Origin: Caulobacter endophyticus
Lineage (GTDB): Bacteria; Pseudomonadota; Alphaproteobacteria; Caulobacterales; Caulobacteraceae
NCBI RefSeq assembly: GCF_029543245.1
Contig: NZ_JARQWV010000003.1
Coordinates: 62,001-126,000, forward strand
Length of the DNA: 64,000 nucleotides
Reading direction: 5' to 3'
Under the pieces are notes generated by a model that ran no database searches, was not told the origin of the DNA, and saw only the letters and a program-made list of their open reading frames with translations. Every line of letters starts with the position of its first letter. Positions within the stretch are counted from its first letter, which is position 1. Positions 25,926 through 34,944 of this stretch are shown in pieces. The position numbers and the translations under genes were made by a program.

Positions 25926-28238
25926 TCAGTTGGAAGAGGACGATCGACGGGCCAGCGCCACGTCGCCGGAGCAGGCCTTGGAGACGCCATCGACCTTGAT
26001 CGCGCGCGCGCCGTCGCAGGCCAGGCGAATGGCGTAGGTCGGCTGCCCCTGGATGCTGGCCTCGACGCCCCGCCCCGCCTTGTCCCTGACCACGAAGGCC
26101 TTGGACAGGCTGTCGAGCTCGACGCGGCCGTCGCGGCGAAGATAGCTGCCATCGGCGACGAACCAGCGTCGCGGCCTGGCGGCGCTGCCGCCCTCCGGAT
26201 AGGTCAGCGCCAGGATGTAGGCGTCGGTCTGCCAGCCGCCGAGCTCGGCGTTGGCGTTGCGGTGGCGGATGCGGCCGTCGGCCAACAGGTTGAAATAGAC
26301 CTCGGTGACCTCGCCCTTCTGGTGCACGCGCACCATCAGCCAGTCCTTGGTCTCGACCTTCTCGATCCTGGGCGCGGGATTGGCGCCGTTCGGCGTCAGG
26401 GCGACCACGAACTTGGTCCGGTCGGTCACGCCCGGCGCCTGCAGGCGCAGATAGGGCTGAGCCTCGTCGGGCGCGTGATCCTTCAGGCCCTTGCCCTCGG
26501 CCATCCGCATCAGCTCGGGATAGTCGGTGAACAGGCCTGCGTCCGGCAGGGTCTCGGGGAACAGCGGCCGCACCGCCACTTCGGCCTCGCCGTTCTTGAC
26601 GGTGATCACCTGCCCCTGGCGCTTGGCCTCGCCCTCGTAGTGCATCAGCCACTCGAACTGGCCCGGCGCCCAGCCCTTGAGGTCGTCGATGACCAGGATC
26701 ACGTCGCCGATCCACATGAAGCTGCGGTACTTGCGCTCGAAGGTCCGGGCGTTGGGGCCCGTGGCGTCGGCCCAGACGAAGCGCAGATCGCCGGCGTCGA
26801 CCAGATGGTCCACCCGGCCCACGAAATGCGAGCCGTTGTAGGTGTTGCTTTCCGGCTCGGCCTTGCCGTCCAGGGTGACGACGTTGTGGGCCACGCTCTG
26901 GCGGTAATAGCCGTCGTATTCGGGCCGGGCGTAGCTGCTGTTGCCGGAGTCGATCAGCAGTTGCTTGCCCTTGTGCCAGAGGATGAAGCTGCCGGCGTCG
27001 GCGTGGTTGTGGTTCCAGGTGAAACCCGAGCGCAGCGCCAGGAAGGTGGCGTCCGGCGTCCAGGACGAGCGCAGCGTCGCCGCGCCCAGGTCACTGTCGA
27101 TCCAGCTGGTCGGCAGGCCAGGCTCCTTGCCCACCGAAGCGCGGGCCTTGGCCGAGGGCCACTGGACCATGTTCTCCGGCTCGGCGAACACGTCCTGCTT
27201 GGGGTCGGGGCGCACCGTGTTGAGGTACCAGAGATAGCGCGACTGCTGGTCGCCGCTGGCCCACAGGTTGGCGATGGCGCTGCCCCCGCTGGAGGTCGGA
27301 TTGCCGTCGCCAAAGTTGGTCGACAGGAAGCCGCCGGTGGTCGGGTAGAGGTTCTGGATGAAGTAGTCGCCCAGCCCCGCCAGGCGCGGCGTCGCGGCCG
27401 GCTTTTCCTTGAAGGCGTCCAGCCAGGCGCGCTTGAAGCGCAGATAGCCCTCGGCGGCGAAGTCGGCGTAGTTGATGCTCTCGACGAAAGCCCCGTTGGA
27501 CGCGAAGTGCGCCGGCTTGGTCTCGATGGCGCTGCCGTCGTAGTTGGCCCACTCCTCGGCGGCCTCGTCGATGCGGCGGATCCAAGCGTCGGCCTGGGGC
27601 TCCTCGGTCTTGATGGCAATCGCCGCCACACCGGCGCCGAAGACGATGTGGCTGAACCAGTTGTGGCCCATGGTGTCGAGGCTGTGGATGCGCTCCTTGC
27701 CGTCGATCCAGTCGTTCAGGGTCGGGCGGATCGCGCCCTTGACCAGGGCCTTGGCCAGGCGGTCGCGCTCGGCAGGGGTCAGGGCGTCGTGGATGGCGTC
27801 GAAGGTCAGGCCGAAGGTGTATGCGCTGGTCCCCATGCCGAGGTCGGAGTTCCAGACCGGGCTGCGGGCCAGCAGCGGCTTGTCGGTCACCCAGTTGGCG
27901 CGGCCGGCATAGATATCGAGCAGGGCCTTGGCGCGGTCGGCGTACTTGCGCTCGCCGGTCATGCGGTAGGTCAGCGAAAGGCCCATCAGCGCCGCGTTCA
28001 GCTCGCGGTCATTGGCCGGCTTGCGGGTCAGGGCCGCGTCGGCGTCGGCGCGAGCCTTGGTCCAGGCGGCCTTGGCGTCGGGATCCTCGGCCACGCGGGC
28101 CTTGAACTGCGAGACGTGGGCGTCGCTGAAGGTCAGGTACGGATGGCCCGACTTCAGGGTCTGGGCGCCAGCCGCCCCGGCCACGAGGCAGGTCGCCAGG
28201 GCCAGGCCCGAAACCATCCGCTTTGCTTGGCTCTTCAC
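25926..28238 (-). CDS. Heparinase II/III-family polysaccharide lyase, secreted
   Basis: 770 aa. Signal peptide to about residue 25 (GAAGAQT). An alpha/alpha toroid domain with LDTMGHNWFSHIVFGAGVAA and a central beta-sandwich with the heparinase II/III signature WNHNHADAGSFILWHKGKQL, then DSGNSSYARPEYDGYYRQS and AHNVVTLDG. The His/Tyr residues in these segments are the usual catalytic set of uronate-cleaving lyases. The product would have an unsaturated uronic acid end, which fits the GH88 gene at 37922. It has its own operator (copy 3) 38 bp upstream of the start codon. The exact polymer is unknown: alginate-, heparin- and other uronan-active families share this fold. Confidence 0.9.
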   Translation of the reverse strand: MKSQAKRMVSGLALATCLVAGAAGAQTLKSGHPYLTFSDAHVSQFKARVAEDPDAKAAWTKARADADAALTRKPANDRELNAALMGLSLTYRMTGERKYADRAKALLDIYAGRANWVTDKPLLARSPVWNSDLGMGTSAYTFGLTFDAIHDALTPAERDRLAKALVKGAIRPTLNDWIDGKERIHSLDTMGHNWFSHIVFGAGVAAIAIKTEEPQADAWIRRIDEAAEEWANYDGSAIETKPAHFASNGAFVESINYADFAAEGYLRFKRAWLDAFKEKPAATPRLAGLGDYFIQNLYPTTGGFLSTNFGDGNPTSSGGSAIANLWASGDQQSRYLWYLNTVRPDPKQDVFAEPENMVQWPSAKARASVGKEPGLPTSWIDSDLGAATLRSSWTPDATFLALRSGFTWNHNHADAGSFILWHKGKQLLIDSGNSSYARPEYDGYYRQSVAHNVVTLDGKAEPESNTYNGSHFVGRVDHLVDAGDLRFVWADATGPNARTFERKYRSFMWIGDVILVIDDLKGWAPGQFEWLMHYEGEAKRQGQVITVKNGEAEVAVRPLFPETLPDAGLFTDYPELMRMAEGKGLKDHAPDEAQPYLRLQAPGVTDRTKFVVALTPNGANPAPRIEKVETKDWLMVRVHQKGEVTEVYFNLLADGRIRHRNANAELGGWQTDAYILALTYPEGGSAARPRRWFVADGSYLRRDGRVELDSLSKAFVVRDKAGRGVEASIQGQPTYAIRLACDGARAIKVDGVSKACSGDVALARRSSSSN

Positions 28239-28275
28239 GCGCTTCTCCCCGTACGCTTCTTCTGACTTCAGATTA

Positions 28276-28289
28276 TGATATCGATATCA
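28276..28289. promoter_or_regulatory. LacI-type operator copy 3 (heparinase-like lyase)
   Basis: Perfect TGATATCGATATCA between the 2OG-oxygenase stop (28323) and the lyase start (28238). On the minus strand a TTGCGC / TATCAT pair with 16-bp spacing overlaps it, so the repressor would block the promoter directly. Confidence 0.85.
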
Positions 28290-28322
28290 TTTATTGGCGC
28301 AAGCGGCTCCAAGCCGCCCGGC

Positions 28323-28985
28323 TCAGGACAGGGCGAGATTGATCGCCATCGACCGCCGCACGCCCTGACTGCGGAACGGGTAGACGCAGTGCAGCATCCA
28401 CGAGGGCCACAGGTAGAAGTCGCCGACCACGGGTTTGACCGTGAACAGGTTCTTCACGCCCACGGCGCTGCGGCTGTCGATGAACTGCAGGCAGCCGGCG
28501 GTGTTCTGCCTTGCCTTGTCGGACGCGAACTCGGCGTCGTACCCCGGCGGCACGCGCAGGAAGCCGACGCTGGAATAGAGGCAGCCCTGGTGGAAATGGG
28601 CTGGGTTGTAGTCGCCGGCGACCATGTCGTTGATCCAGCCCTCCTTGATCTCGATCCGCAGCTTTTTCGCCTCGAGCTCCTCGGTGCGCTCGTAGTCGGA
28701 GAAATGCATCAGCGCGTTCTCGCACCGGTAGGTGTAGGTGCGGGCCACGTCGAACAAGAAGTCGGTGAGCTCCGACGTCTCGCGGATCACGTCGGTGAAG
28801 CGGATTTCCGTGCTGACCGCGCCCGCCAGATGGGCCGACCAGTCGCGGGCGGCGACCTCGTCCCGGCGGGCGACTATCTCGTCAATCCGGGCGTTGAGGC
28901 GCTGGACCAAGCCCTGCGGCATGGCAGCCTTGATGATCGTCGGGCTGAATGGCGCAACCAGCCGCAGGTCGTGATCGTGGCTCAC
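28323..28985 (-). CDS. Putative 2OG-Fe(II) oxygenase
   Basis: 220 aa, cytoplasmic (no signal peptide). The jelly-roll core shows INDMVAGDYNPAHFHQGCLY (metal His residues), a middle VPPGYDAEFASD segment and DFYLWPSWMLHCVYPFRSQG followed by RRSMAINLALS, in the order of the putative 2OG-Fe(II) oxygenase family (PF13759-like). The distal His (LHCVYP) and Arg (VRRSMAINL) that would bind metal and 2-oxoglutarate are present. It is 13 bp downstream of the 781-aa secreted protein and ends the TBDR operon. Such oxygenases often accompany TBDR loci in Caulobacter-like genomes; their substrate there is not established. Confidence 0.75.
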   Translation of the reverse strand: MSHDHDLRLVAPFSPTIIKAAMPQGLVQRLNARIDEIVARRDEVAARDWSAHLAGAVSTEIRFTDVIRETSELTDFLFDVARTYTYRCENALMHFSDYERTEELEAKKLRIEIKEGWINDMVAGDYNPAHFHQGCLYSSVGFLRVPPGYDAEFASDKARQNTAGCLQFIDSRSAVGVKNLFTVKPVVGDFYLWPSWMLHCVYPFRSQGVRRSMAINLALS

Positions 28986-28998
28986 CGCCGCCCCCTGA

Positions 28999-31344
28999 CT
29001 AGCGCGACGGCGCGTAGATCACCGCCGTCTGTCCCGGCGCCAGGCTCAGGCTGGCCGCGCCCGCCGCCAGCTTGCGCTTGGTGACAAGGTCGACCCGCTC
29101 GCCGGCCGCCTTGGGCAATGTGACGCTCATCGCCTTGTCGGCGCTGGCGTTCATGGCGATCAGATACGGCCCGTAGGTCGCCTCGTAATAGTAGCCGCGG
29201 CCGGCATAGGGGTTGTCCTGGTCCTTGTAGCGCGCCTCGGGCGGTCCCTTGGCCACCGGCAAAACCTCGCCCTCAAGTGCGGCCGGCGCCTCGCCCGGAT
29301 AGGCGACGATCGGGATCGAGCCGGCCGAGATGTGCGGCGTCGCCCGGCGCACGCAGGTCTTGCCGCTGGGCTCGAAGTCGACCCGGGCAGCGACGGTGGC
29401 GATGCGGTCCACCGTCGGCGTCTGGTAGTGGAACCGCGCCAGCCGGTTCACCCCGCAATTGGCCCGCCAGTAGAGCGAGGCGTAGAGCACCTCGTCGCCG
29501 TTCTTGATCGCCACCACCCCGTCCTCGGGATCGGCGAAGACGAAGTCGGGCTGGCCCAGCGTCATCGGCAGCTTCACGTCGGATTTCGGCCAGGCCTTCA
29601 CGGCCAGCCATTCGTCATAGGCGTCGAGCAGACCAATCGTCGTGCGCTGGTTCTTGTCCTTCAGCCGGTCGCGCAGCACGGCGTAGTACTGGCCGTCGTC
29701 GAGGGCCTGGCGGGCGATCGCCATCAGTTGCGGGTCGCGCGTGGCGACGGCGACGTTGAAGGGCGTGTTGTCCCAGCCGGACTTCTGCACATAGGTCGTC
29801 GCGCCCGGATAGACCGGGTCGCGCCAGCCGATCGGCGCCTCCAGCAGCATGGTGCGGGCGCCCTCGGCGTCGATCCCCGGATAGCGGAACGCCATCCGAG
29901 CCCTGGCCATCTTCAGCAGTTGGTCACGCAGGACAGGATCGCCCTGCCCGCCCGGCGTGGCGGCCGTGGCCTGGTAGATGCTGGTCGCCCAGTCGAGGAT
30001 CTCGCCGTAGCTGCCGACGAAGCCCAGCTCCTTGGAGAGGCCAGCCTTGGTGAAGAGCCTGTAGTCGTCGGCCGAGCGGAAGCTGCCGGTGTCGGCGGCG
30101 GCGCTGGAATAGGTCGGCTTGCCGGCCTCGTCGAGGCTGCCGGTCCAGGGCGCAAGACCCATGGACTCGTAGAAGAACCGCCGCATCGCCGGCTCGGGCC
30201 GAGCCAGGGGGCTGCCCAGCGACCGCAGGCCCTCGTTGCTCCAGTAGATGCCTAGATCCACGATCATCGACTGGTTGGTATAGAGCCGGCGATGGGTCTG
30301 GATGTAGCCGAGCCCCGCGTCGAGCATGCGGGCATAGGCTTCGCGACGCGCCGGAGCTCCCTCCACGCCCGCGACCGGCGCGTCGAGATAGGGCGCGACA
30401 TTGGCCTGCAGCAGGCGCAGCGCCTTGCCCAGCGGCCCCATGGCGTCCCAGTCGGCGTTGGTGCGGCTGGCGTCGACATAGACGCTCTTCGGATCGGCCA
30501 GGAAGCGGGCGTAGAAGGCGTCGCCGCTCTCGATCACCTTGCGGGCCACGGCCGGATTGGCGTGAGCCTTGGTCCATTCGAGGCCGGCGGCTCGGGCCAG
30601 GAACTGAACCTCCAGCACGTTCAGCGGACCGGGTTGGGCCAGCTTGCGATCGATCTCGCGGTTCACCCGGGCCTTGAGGTCGTCGAGCACCTCGGGACCG
30701 GCCGAGGGCGCGGCCGCCAGCGGCGGCGCGACGCCGGCCGGGTCGCCGCTGTCCAGAAACGGATCGGCGTGGACATAGAGCCCATAGACCGGCCGCGAGG
30801 CCTGGCTCATCGGCTTCTGGAAGCTCTCGAACTGCTGGGTGTAGACGGCGTAGGGCCCGCTGGCGCGGATCACGCAATCCAGCGCCTTCTTTCCCCTGGT
30901 CAGGGTGATCGGCAGCGGGAAGGTGCGATAGGTGAAGCGCCCCGCGAACGGCGGCGCCTGGGTTCCGATGTCGAGAATCTCGACGTCGCCCAGGTGGCGA
31001 TAGCCGACCTGCCTGCCCTCGCAGAACAGGGTCAGCTTGCCATCATTGACGTCGCCGCCCCACAGGCGGATCGAGGCGTAGTTCTGGATCGCCGGATCGA
31101 CGGCCAGCCGAAACTTCAAGTCGCCGCTGAACCGCGCGCCGGGTTCGCTCGGCGCCAGGCGTCGCGCCGCCAGCCCCAAGCCGCCTTCGACGCGCTCGGA
31201 CGCGGAGGCGTCCACCGCATGCGCGACCTCGGAAGCCGCGTCGCCGAACACAACCTTGTCGATGAGCGGCGTGGCCGCGCCGGCCTGCGTCGCCATAAGG
31301 CCGAGCAGAGCGCTGGCGCCGAGGATCAGCCGATGGCGGGTCAT
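28999..31344 (-). CDS. Large secreted protein of unknown function in TBDR operon
   Basis: 781 aa from ATG 31344 (GAGGGG just upstream), which begins a signal peptide (MTRHRLILGASALLGLMA, cleaved near AGAAT); the frame extends to 31398 but that start is less likely. An N-terminal beta-sandwich (KFRLAVDPAIQNYASIRLWG) is followed by a helical, toroid-like middle part (about 230-560; QSMIVDLGIYWSNEGLRSLG, YPGIDAEGARTMLLEAPIGW) and a C-terminal beta domain with YKDQDNPYAGRGYYYEATYG. This layout is that of several polysaccharide lyase families, but I recognise no catalytic signature. It sits between a TBDR gene (91 bp) and the oxygenase (13 bp). Candidate polysaccharide-active enzyme; the function is not established. 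Confidence 0.85.
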   Translation of the reverse strand: MTRHRLILGASALLGLMATQAGAATPLIDKVVFGDAASEVAHAVDASASERVEGGLGLAARRLAPSEPGARFSGDLKFRLAVDPAIQNYASIRLWGGDVNDGKLTLFCEGRQVGYRHLGDVEILDIGTQAPPFAGRFTYRTFPLPITLTRGKKALDCVIRASGPYAVYTQQFESFQKPMSQASRPVYGLYVHADPFLDSGDPAGVAPPLAAAPSAGPEVLDDLKARVNREIDRKLAQPGPLNVLEVQFLARAAGLEWTKAHANPAVARKVIESGDAFYARFLADPKSVYVDASRTNADWDAMGPLGKALRLLQANVAPYLDAPVAGVEGAPARREAYARMLDAGLGYIQTHRRLYTNQSMIVDLGIYWSNEGLRSLGSPLARPEPAMRRFFYESMGLAPWTGSLDEAGKPTYSSAAADTGSFRSADDYRLFTKAGLSKELGFVGSYGEILDWATSIYQATAATPGGQGDPVLRDQLLKMARARMAFRYPGIDAEGARTMLLEAPIGWRDPVYPGATTYVQKSGWDNTPFNVAVATRDPQLMAIARQALDDGQYYAVLRDRLKDKNQRTTIGLLDAYDEWLAVKAWPKSDVKLPMTLGQPDFVFADPEDGVVAIKNGDEVLYASLYWRANCGVNRLARFHYQTPTVDRIATVAARVDFEPSGKTCVRRATPHISAGSIPIVAYPGEAPAALEGEVLPVAKGPPEARYKDQDNPYAGRGYYYEATYGPYLIAMNASADKAMSVTLPKAAGERVDLVTKRKLAAGAASLSLAPGQTAVIYAPSR

Positions 31345-31435
31345 GCGCCCCTCGTTCGTGATGCTTTGGGATAGGGCCGACGAGCGAGGACGCGACACCC
31401 TCGCCCGCCGGGCATTCTTTGGTTCCGGCAGCCGC

Positions 31436-34294
31436 CTAGAACTCCTTGCGGACGGTCAGCCACACCGACCGCGGCGCATTGCGCTTGATCAGGAAGCCGG
31501 ACTCCGGCAGCTGCTCGACGACGTCATAGACCTGCACGCCGGACGGCAGATTGCTGCTGATCATCGGGTCGTAGGCCGAGATGTAGGCCTTATCGAGCGC
31601 ATTGCGGACGTCAAGCGTGACCTGGGTGTTCTTCAGGCCGCTGTACTGGACCGAGACGTCGAGATTGTCCTGGGCCGGCAGGAAGCGACGGTCGAGCGAG
31701 TTGGTGTTCAACTTGCGCTCGTCCATCCAGCGGTGGCGGATGTTGAAACGGAAGTCGCCGTAGCGATAGGACACGGTGTTGCTCAGCGTCCACTTCGGCG
31801 AGCGCGCCAGGAGGCCGGCGTCGATGCGCAACACGTCGTCGTCCGCGCCGTTGCCGTTCGCGCCGGTGTTCAGCCAGATATAGGCCTCGGTGGTCTTGCC
31901 GTTCAGGAAGGTCACCGACGGGCTCCATTCGAGGTTCTTGGTGACCCGCCACTTGGCCCAGGACTCGACGCCGCGCGTGAAGTACTTGTTGAAGTTGTCG
32001 GGCAGCAGGTAGGTCGAGACGTTGTCCTTGTCGATCGCGGTCGGGTAATCGTTCACCGCGAAGTTCTGGTAGAAGTAGGTGATCTGGCCGTTGAAGCGGC
32101 GATCGCCGAAGGTGTAGGCGAACTCGTGGCCCTTGATGTAGGCCGTCGGACCTAGCGGACGCACCAGGGTGGCCGCGGTCGAGTAGCGGTTGATCACGCC
32201 CGACGACGGCTGCTTGGCGTCGGTATAGCGGTAATAGATCTTGTGCTTGTCGTTGAAGTTGTAGCCCAAGGCCACGCTGTAATCGACGAGGCTGAGATCC
32301 TTGTCGGCGCCGATCATCTTCGACGCGGTCCTGGTCATGTAGACGTTGTCGTAGACGGTCAGCGGGTCTCCATCCAGGCCGCCGTTGGTCAGAGAGGCCG
32401 CGCCGGGATTACGGGTGTCCCACGTCTCCGAATAGGTTCGGGCGTGGAAGTACTGGTACTTGATACTGGCGTTGAAGTCCCAATGCTTGGTCGGCGACCA
32501 GGCAAAGCCCGCATAGGGCGACAGCTCCATGATCCGCGCCCGCTGCGAGACGGTGGTGAACAGGCCGCTGCCGTATGAGCCCCAGCCGCCGGCGTCGGTC
32601 AGCTGGTAGTTCGTGCCGTTCTGGGTGACGTACTTGACGTTCAGGTTCTGCACCTGGTCGTCGGCCCAGGCCGATACGCCCAGGCCGTTGGCCCAGTTGT
32701 CGTTCACCTGCTCGGAGCGCGACAGGTAGAGGCCGCCGTTCACGCTCCAGGTCTCGCCGCGATAGGTGGCGGTGAAGTTGCCCATGTAGTCGACGGATTC
32801 ACGGTAGTTGTCCTCGGCGCGGGTCAGCAGCACGAGGTCCTGCGTGGCGCTTTCCGCCGGCAGGGTGACGCCGTTGACCACGCCGCCCCGCATGTCGATG
32901 TTGCGATTGGGCAAGGTGTTGCCGACGATGCAGAGGCTGTTGCTCTGCCAGGTGGCCGCCGTGACCCGCGGACAGGCCGCGCCGGTGCGGTAGTTGGCCC
33001 CCAGCTGCGAGCCGGCGACATTGTTGGCGACGCGGGCCACTTCCTGGCCGGCGGCGTTGGTGAAGACGTAGTAGCCCGGCGTGCGGTCCAGGTTGTTGAT
33101 GTTGAGACCGAAGCGCTCGCGCGTCGCCGCCGCCGAGGCCAGAGAGGCCAGCTGCTGAGGCTTGTAGGACTGGCCGCGATAGGTCGACTTCTGGATCCGC
33201 GCCGCGCCGGTGAAGGTCAGGCGCTCGCCGATGTCGTGGTTCCAGCGCAGCGACAGGGCGTCCTGCTTGTAGCGGTAGCCGTCCGACGGATCGAGCGTGT
33301 GACTGCCCGGCTTGAAGTAGTTCGGAACGGTCTGCTTGCCGCCGTTCATGAACAGGTTCACGTCGCGACCGAAGCCCGGGATCTCCTCGGGGTTCTGATA
33401 GCCGTAGGTCGGCTGCTGGAACGTGGTCAGTTCGGCGTTGGTGTCGTCCAGGTGCTTGTAGACCAGATTGAACGAGCCGCCGCCGTTGTCGGTGTTGTAG
33501 TCCTTGTAGAGGTTCACCCGGAACTGGCCGCCGCGGTTCAGGTCGAAGCCCGGATCCACCTGGCCGCTGGACCGGCGATAGAAGCCGCTGACGCCGACGC
33601 CCATGTCGCCCGCCTCGTTGACCCAGCCATAGGCGCCGTCGACCTGCTTCCACGACAGGTGCAGGTCCTCGCCCTCGAAGCCGATGCGGGTCTGGATCAT
33701 GGCGCCCGGCTTCACCTTGCCGGTGATGTAGTTGAAGGTCGCGCCCACCGAGGTGGTGACGCCGGTGGCCGACGAGCCGCCGCGCACCGACTCCACCCGG
33801 CTGGTCGAGATGTCGGCGCGATAGAAGTAGCCGTCCTGGAAGCCGCTGAACTTGAACGGCACGACCGGCAGGCCGTCCTCCAGGATCGTGGTCCAGAAAT
33901 AGCCCGAGGTGTTGGCCCCGGTGCCGATGGTCATGCCGCGGGTGAAGACCTCGTTGCGGGCCACGCCGTCATTGGACTCGACCACCACGCCGGGCATGTC
34001 GCGCAGCATGTCGTCGGCGCTGATCGGCGTGAACTTGCTCATGTCGTCCTCGTTCAGCACCGAGAACGAGACGTTGGCCTTCTTGGCGGCGGTGCCGACC
34101 ATCACGCCGGTGACGATCACCTCGTCGACGGCCGTGCTCTCGACCGTGACCGGCTTGTCGGCCGCCGGCGTCGCGGTCGCCTGGGCGTAAGCGGCGGTCG
34201 CCGACATCGCGCCGGCGCCCGCGGCCAGAGCCAGCACCATGTGAGAAACCTGCAGGGCGCGACAACGGCCGCGCTGAGGGTTGAGACCACCCAT
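31436..34294 (-). CDS. TonB-dependent receptor of the polysaccharide locus (copy 2)
   Basis: 952 aa. Long N-terminus with a signal peptide ending near ATAAYAQA (about residue 38), TonB-box region VDEVIVTGVMVGTAAKKANV, plug with SADDMLRDMPGVVVESNDGV and RVESVRGGSSATGVTTSVGA, barrel ending SVWLTVRKEF. The plug lacks the usual IRG-heavy pattern of the other receptors (it has FTRGMTIGTGANTSGYFWTT), so it is a different subtype, perhaps closer to FhuE/siderophore-like plugs. Ribosome-binding site GGGGAGG. It heads an operon with the 781-aa protein and the 2OG oxygenase. Operator copy 4 is about 115 bp upstream. Confidence 0.94.
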   Translation of the reverse strand: MGGLNPQRGRCRALQVSHMVLALAAGAGAMSATAAYAQATATPAADKPVTVESTAVDEVIVTGVMVGTAAKKANVSFSVLNEDDMSKFTPISADDMLRDMPGVVVESNDGVARNEVFTRGMTIGTGANTSGYFWTTILEDGLPVVPFKFSGFQDGYFYRADISTSRVESVRGGSSATGVTTSVGATFNYITGKVKPGAMIQTRIGFEGEDLHLSWKQVDGAYGWVNEAGDMGVGVSGFYRRSSGQVDPGFDLNRGGQFRVNLYKDYNTDNGGGSFNLVYKHLDDTNAELTTFQQPTYGYQNPEEIPGFGRDVNLFMNGGKQTVPNYFKPGSHTLDPSDGYRYKQDALSLRWNHDIGERLTFTGAARIQKSTYRGQSYKPQQLASLASAAATRERFGLNINNLDRTPGYYVFTNAAGQEVARVANNVAGSQLGANYRTGAACPRVTAATWQSNSLCIVGNTLPNRNIDMRGGVVNGVTLPAESATQDLVLLTRAEDNYRESVDYMGNFTATYRGETWSVNGGLYLSRSEQVNDNWANGLGVSAWADDQVQNLNVKYVTQNGTNYQLTDAGGWGSYGSGLFTTVSQRARIMELSPYAGFAWSPTKHWDFNASIKYQYFHARTYSETWDTRNPGAASLTNGGLDGDPLTVYDNVYMTRTASKMIGADKDLSLVDYSVALGYNFNDKHKIYYRYTDAKQPSSGVINRYSTAATLVRPLGPTAYIKGHEFAYTFGDRRFNGQITYFYQNFAVNDYPTAIDKDNVSTYLLPDNFNKYFTRGVESWAKWRVTKNLEWSPSVTFLNGKTTEAYIWLNTGANGNGADDDVLRIDAGLLARSPKWTLSNTVSYRYGDFRFNIRHRWMDERKLNTNSLDRRFLPAQDNLDVSVQYSGLKNTQVTLDVRNALDKAYISAYDPMISSNLPSGVQVYDVVEQLPESGFLIKRNAPRSVWLTVRKEF

Positions 34295-34635
34295 CCTATC
34301 CTCCCCTTTCGGACTTTGGTCCGATCTCGTTCTGCGCCGGAACCTCGTCCCGGCTGGCCGATCGCTTTGTCGTTCTCGAGCGCGCTGCGCAGCGCTCCGA
34401 CCGGCCTGTTGTTATCGATACCAGCGCATTTCAAAGTCTGTCAACGGGATTCGCAACGTTGATTTCCGAAGCATTGGGCTCGGCCTTTACTGGCGACGCG
34501 CCACCTCATGTCGGCGCACAAAGCACCCGCGCCTGAACAACAGCGACTTGGGATCACGCCAAAGCACAAGCCTCGGATGCAACCACCCAAGGATGCATTT
34601 TCAACGCGCCGCCGCAGCCAGGCGCCGGTGACCGA
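34295..34635. other. 341-bp intergenic region upstream of TBDR copy 2
   Basis: Contains operator copy 4 (34410-34423) and must hold the receptor promoter. The rest (about 34430-34635, downstream of the short GntR-like gene) shows no terminator-like hairpin and no recognisable remnant of a GntR effector domain. Confidence 0.5.
34410..34423. promoter_or_regulatory. LacI-type operator copy 4 (TBDR operon)
   Basis: TGTTATCGATACCA, two substitutions from the perfect form but still TGnTAnCGnTAnCA. It lies upstream of the receptor/781-aa protein/oxygenase operon. Confidence 0.75.
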
Positions 34636-34926
34636 TTACATGAGCGGGCCAGATTTCACGGCAACCTCGACCAAACGATCTCGCACGACCGTCCCATGTC
34701 GCCGACGGCGAGAGATCAGCCCTTCGGCCGCCAGCAGGTCCAGCGCCGCCCGGACGGTGATCCGCGCCACCGTGAAGCCGCTGGCCAACTCGCGCTCGGT
34801 CGGCAGGCGGCGCTCGCCGTCGAGGATCGCCGCGCGCAATCGATCGGCGAGCTGGCGATAGAGCGCCATGCGGCCGGTGCGCTTCAGCGGCGCCCAGCAG
34901 ACACCCGAGGCGGATGGTTGAACCAT
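34636..34926 (-). CDS. Short GntR-like protein with only the DNA-binding domain
   Basis: 96 aa. It contains a complete GntR winged helix (ALYRQLADRLRAAILDGERR, LPTERELASGFTVARITVRA, ALDLLAAEGLISRRRRHGTV) and stops 15 residues later. Normal HutC/FadR-type GntR proteins have another 130-170 residues of effector domain, which is missing. GGGAGG about 10 nt before ATG 34926 and an 18-bp gap after the GH28-like gene suggest it is still expressed as the second gene of that operon. It may be a truncated relic, or an HTH-only regulator that is not ligand-controlled. Confidence 0.75.
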   Translation of the reverse strand: MVQPSASGVCWAPLKRTGRMALYRQLADRLRAAILDGERRLPTERELASGFTVARITVRAALDLLAAEGLISRRRRHGTVVRDRLVEVAVKSGPLM

Positions 34927-34944
34927 GCCGCTACGCCCTCCCCT

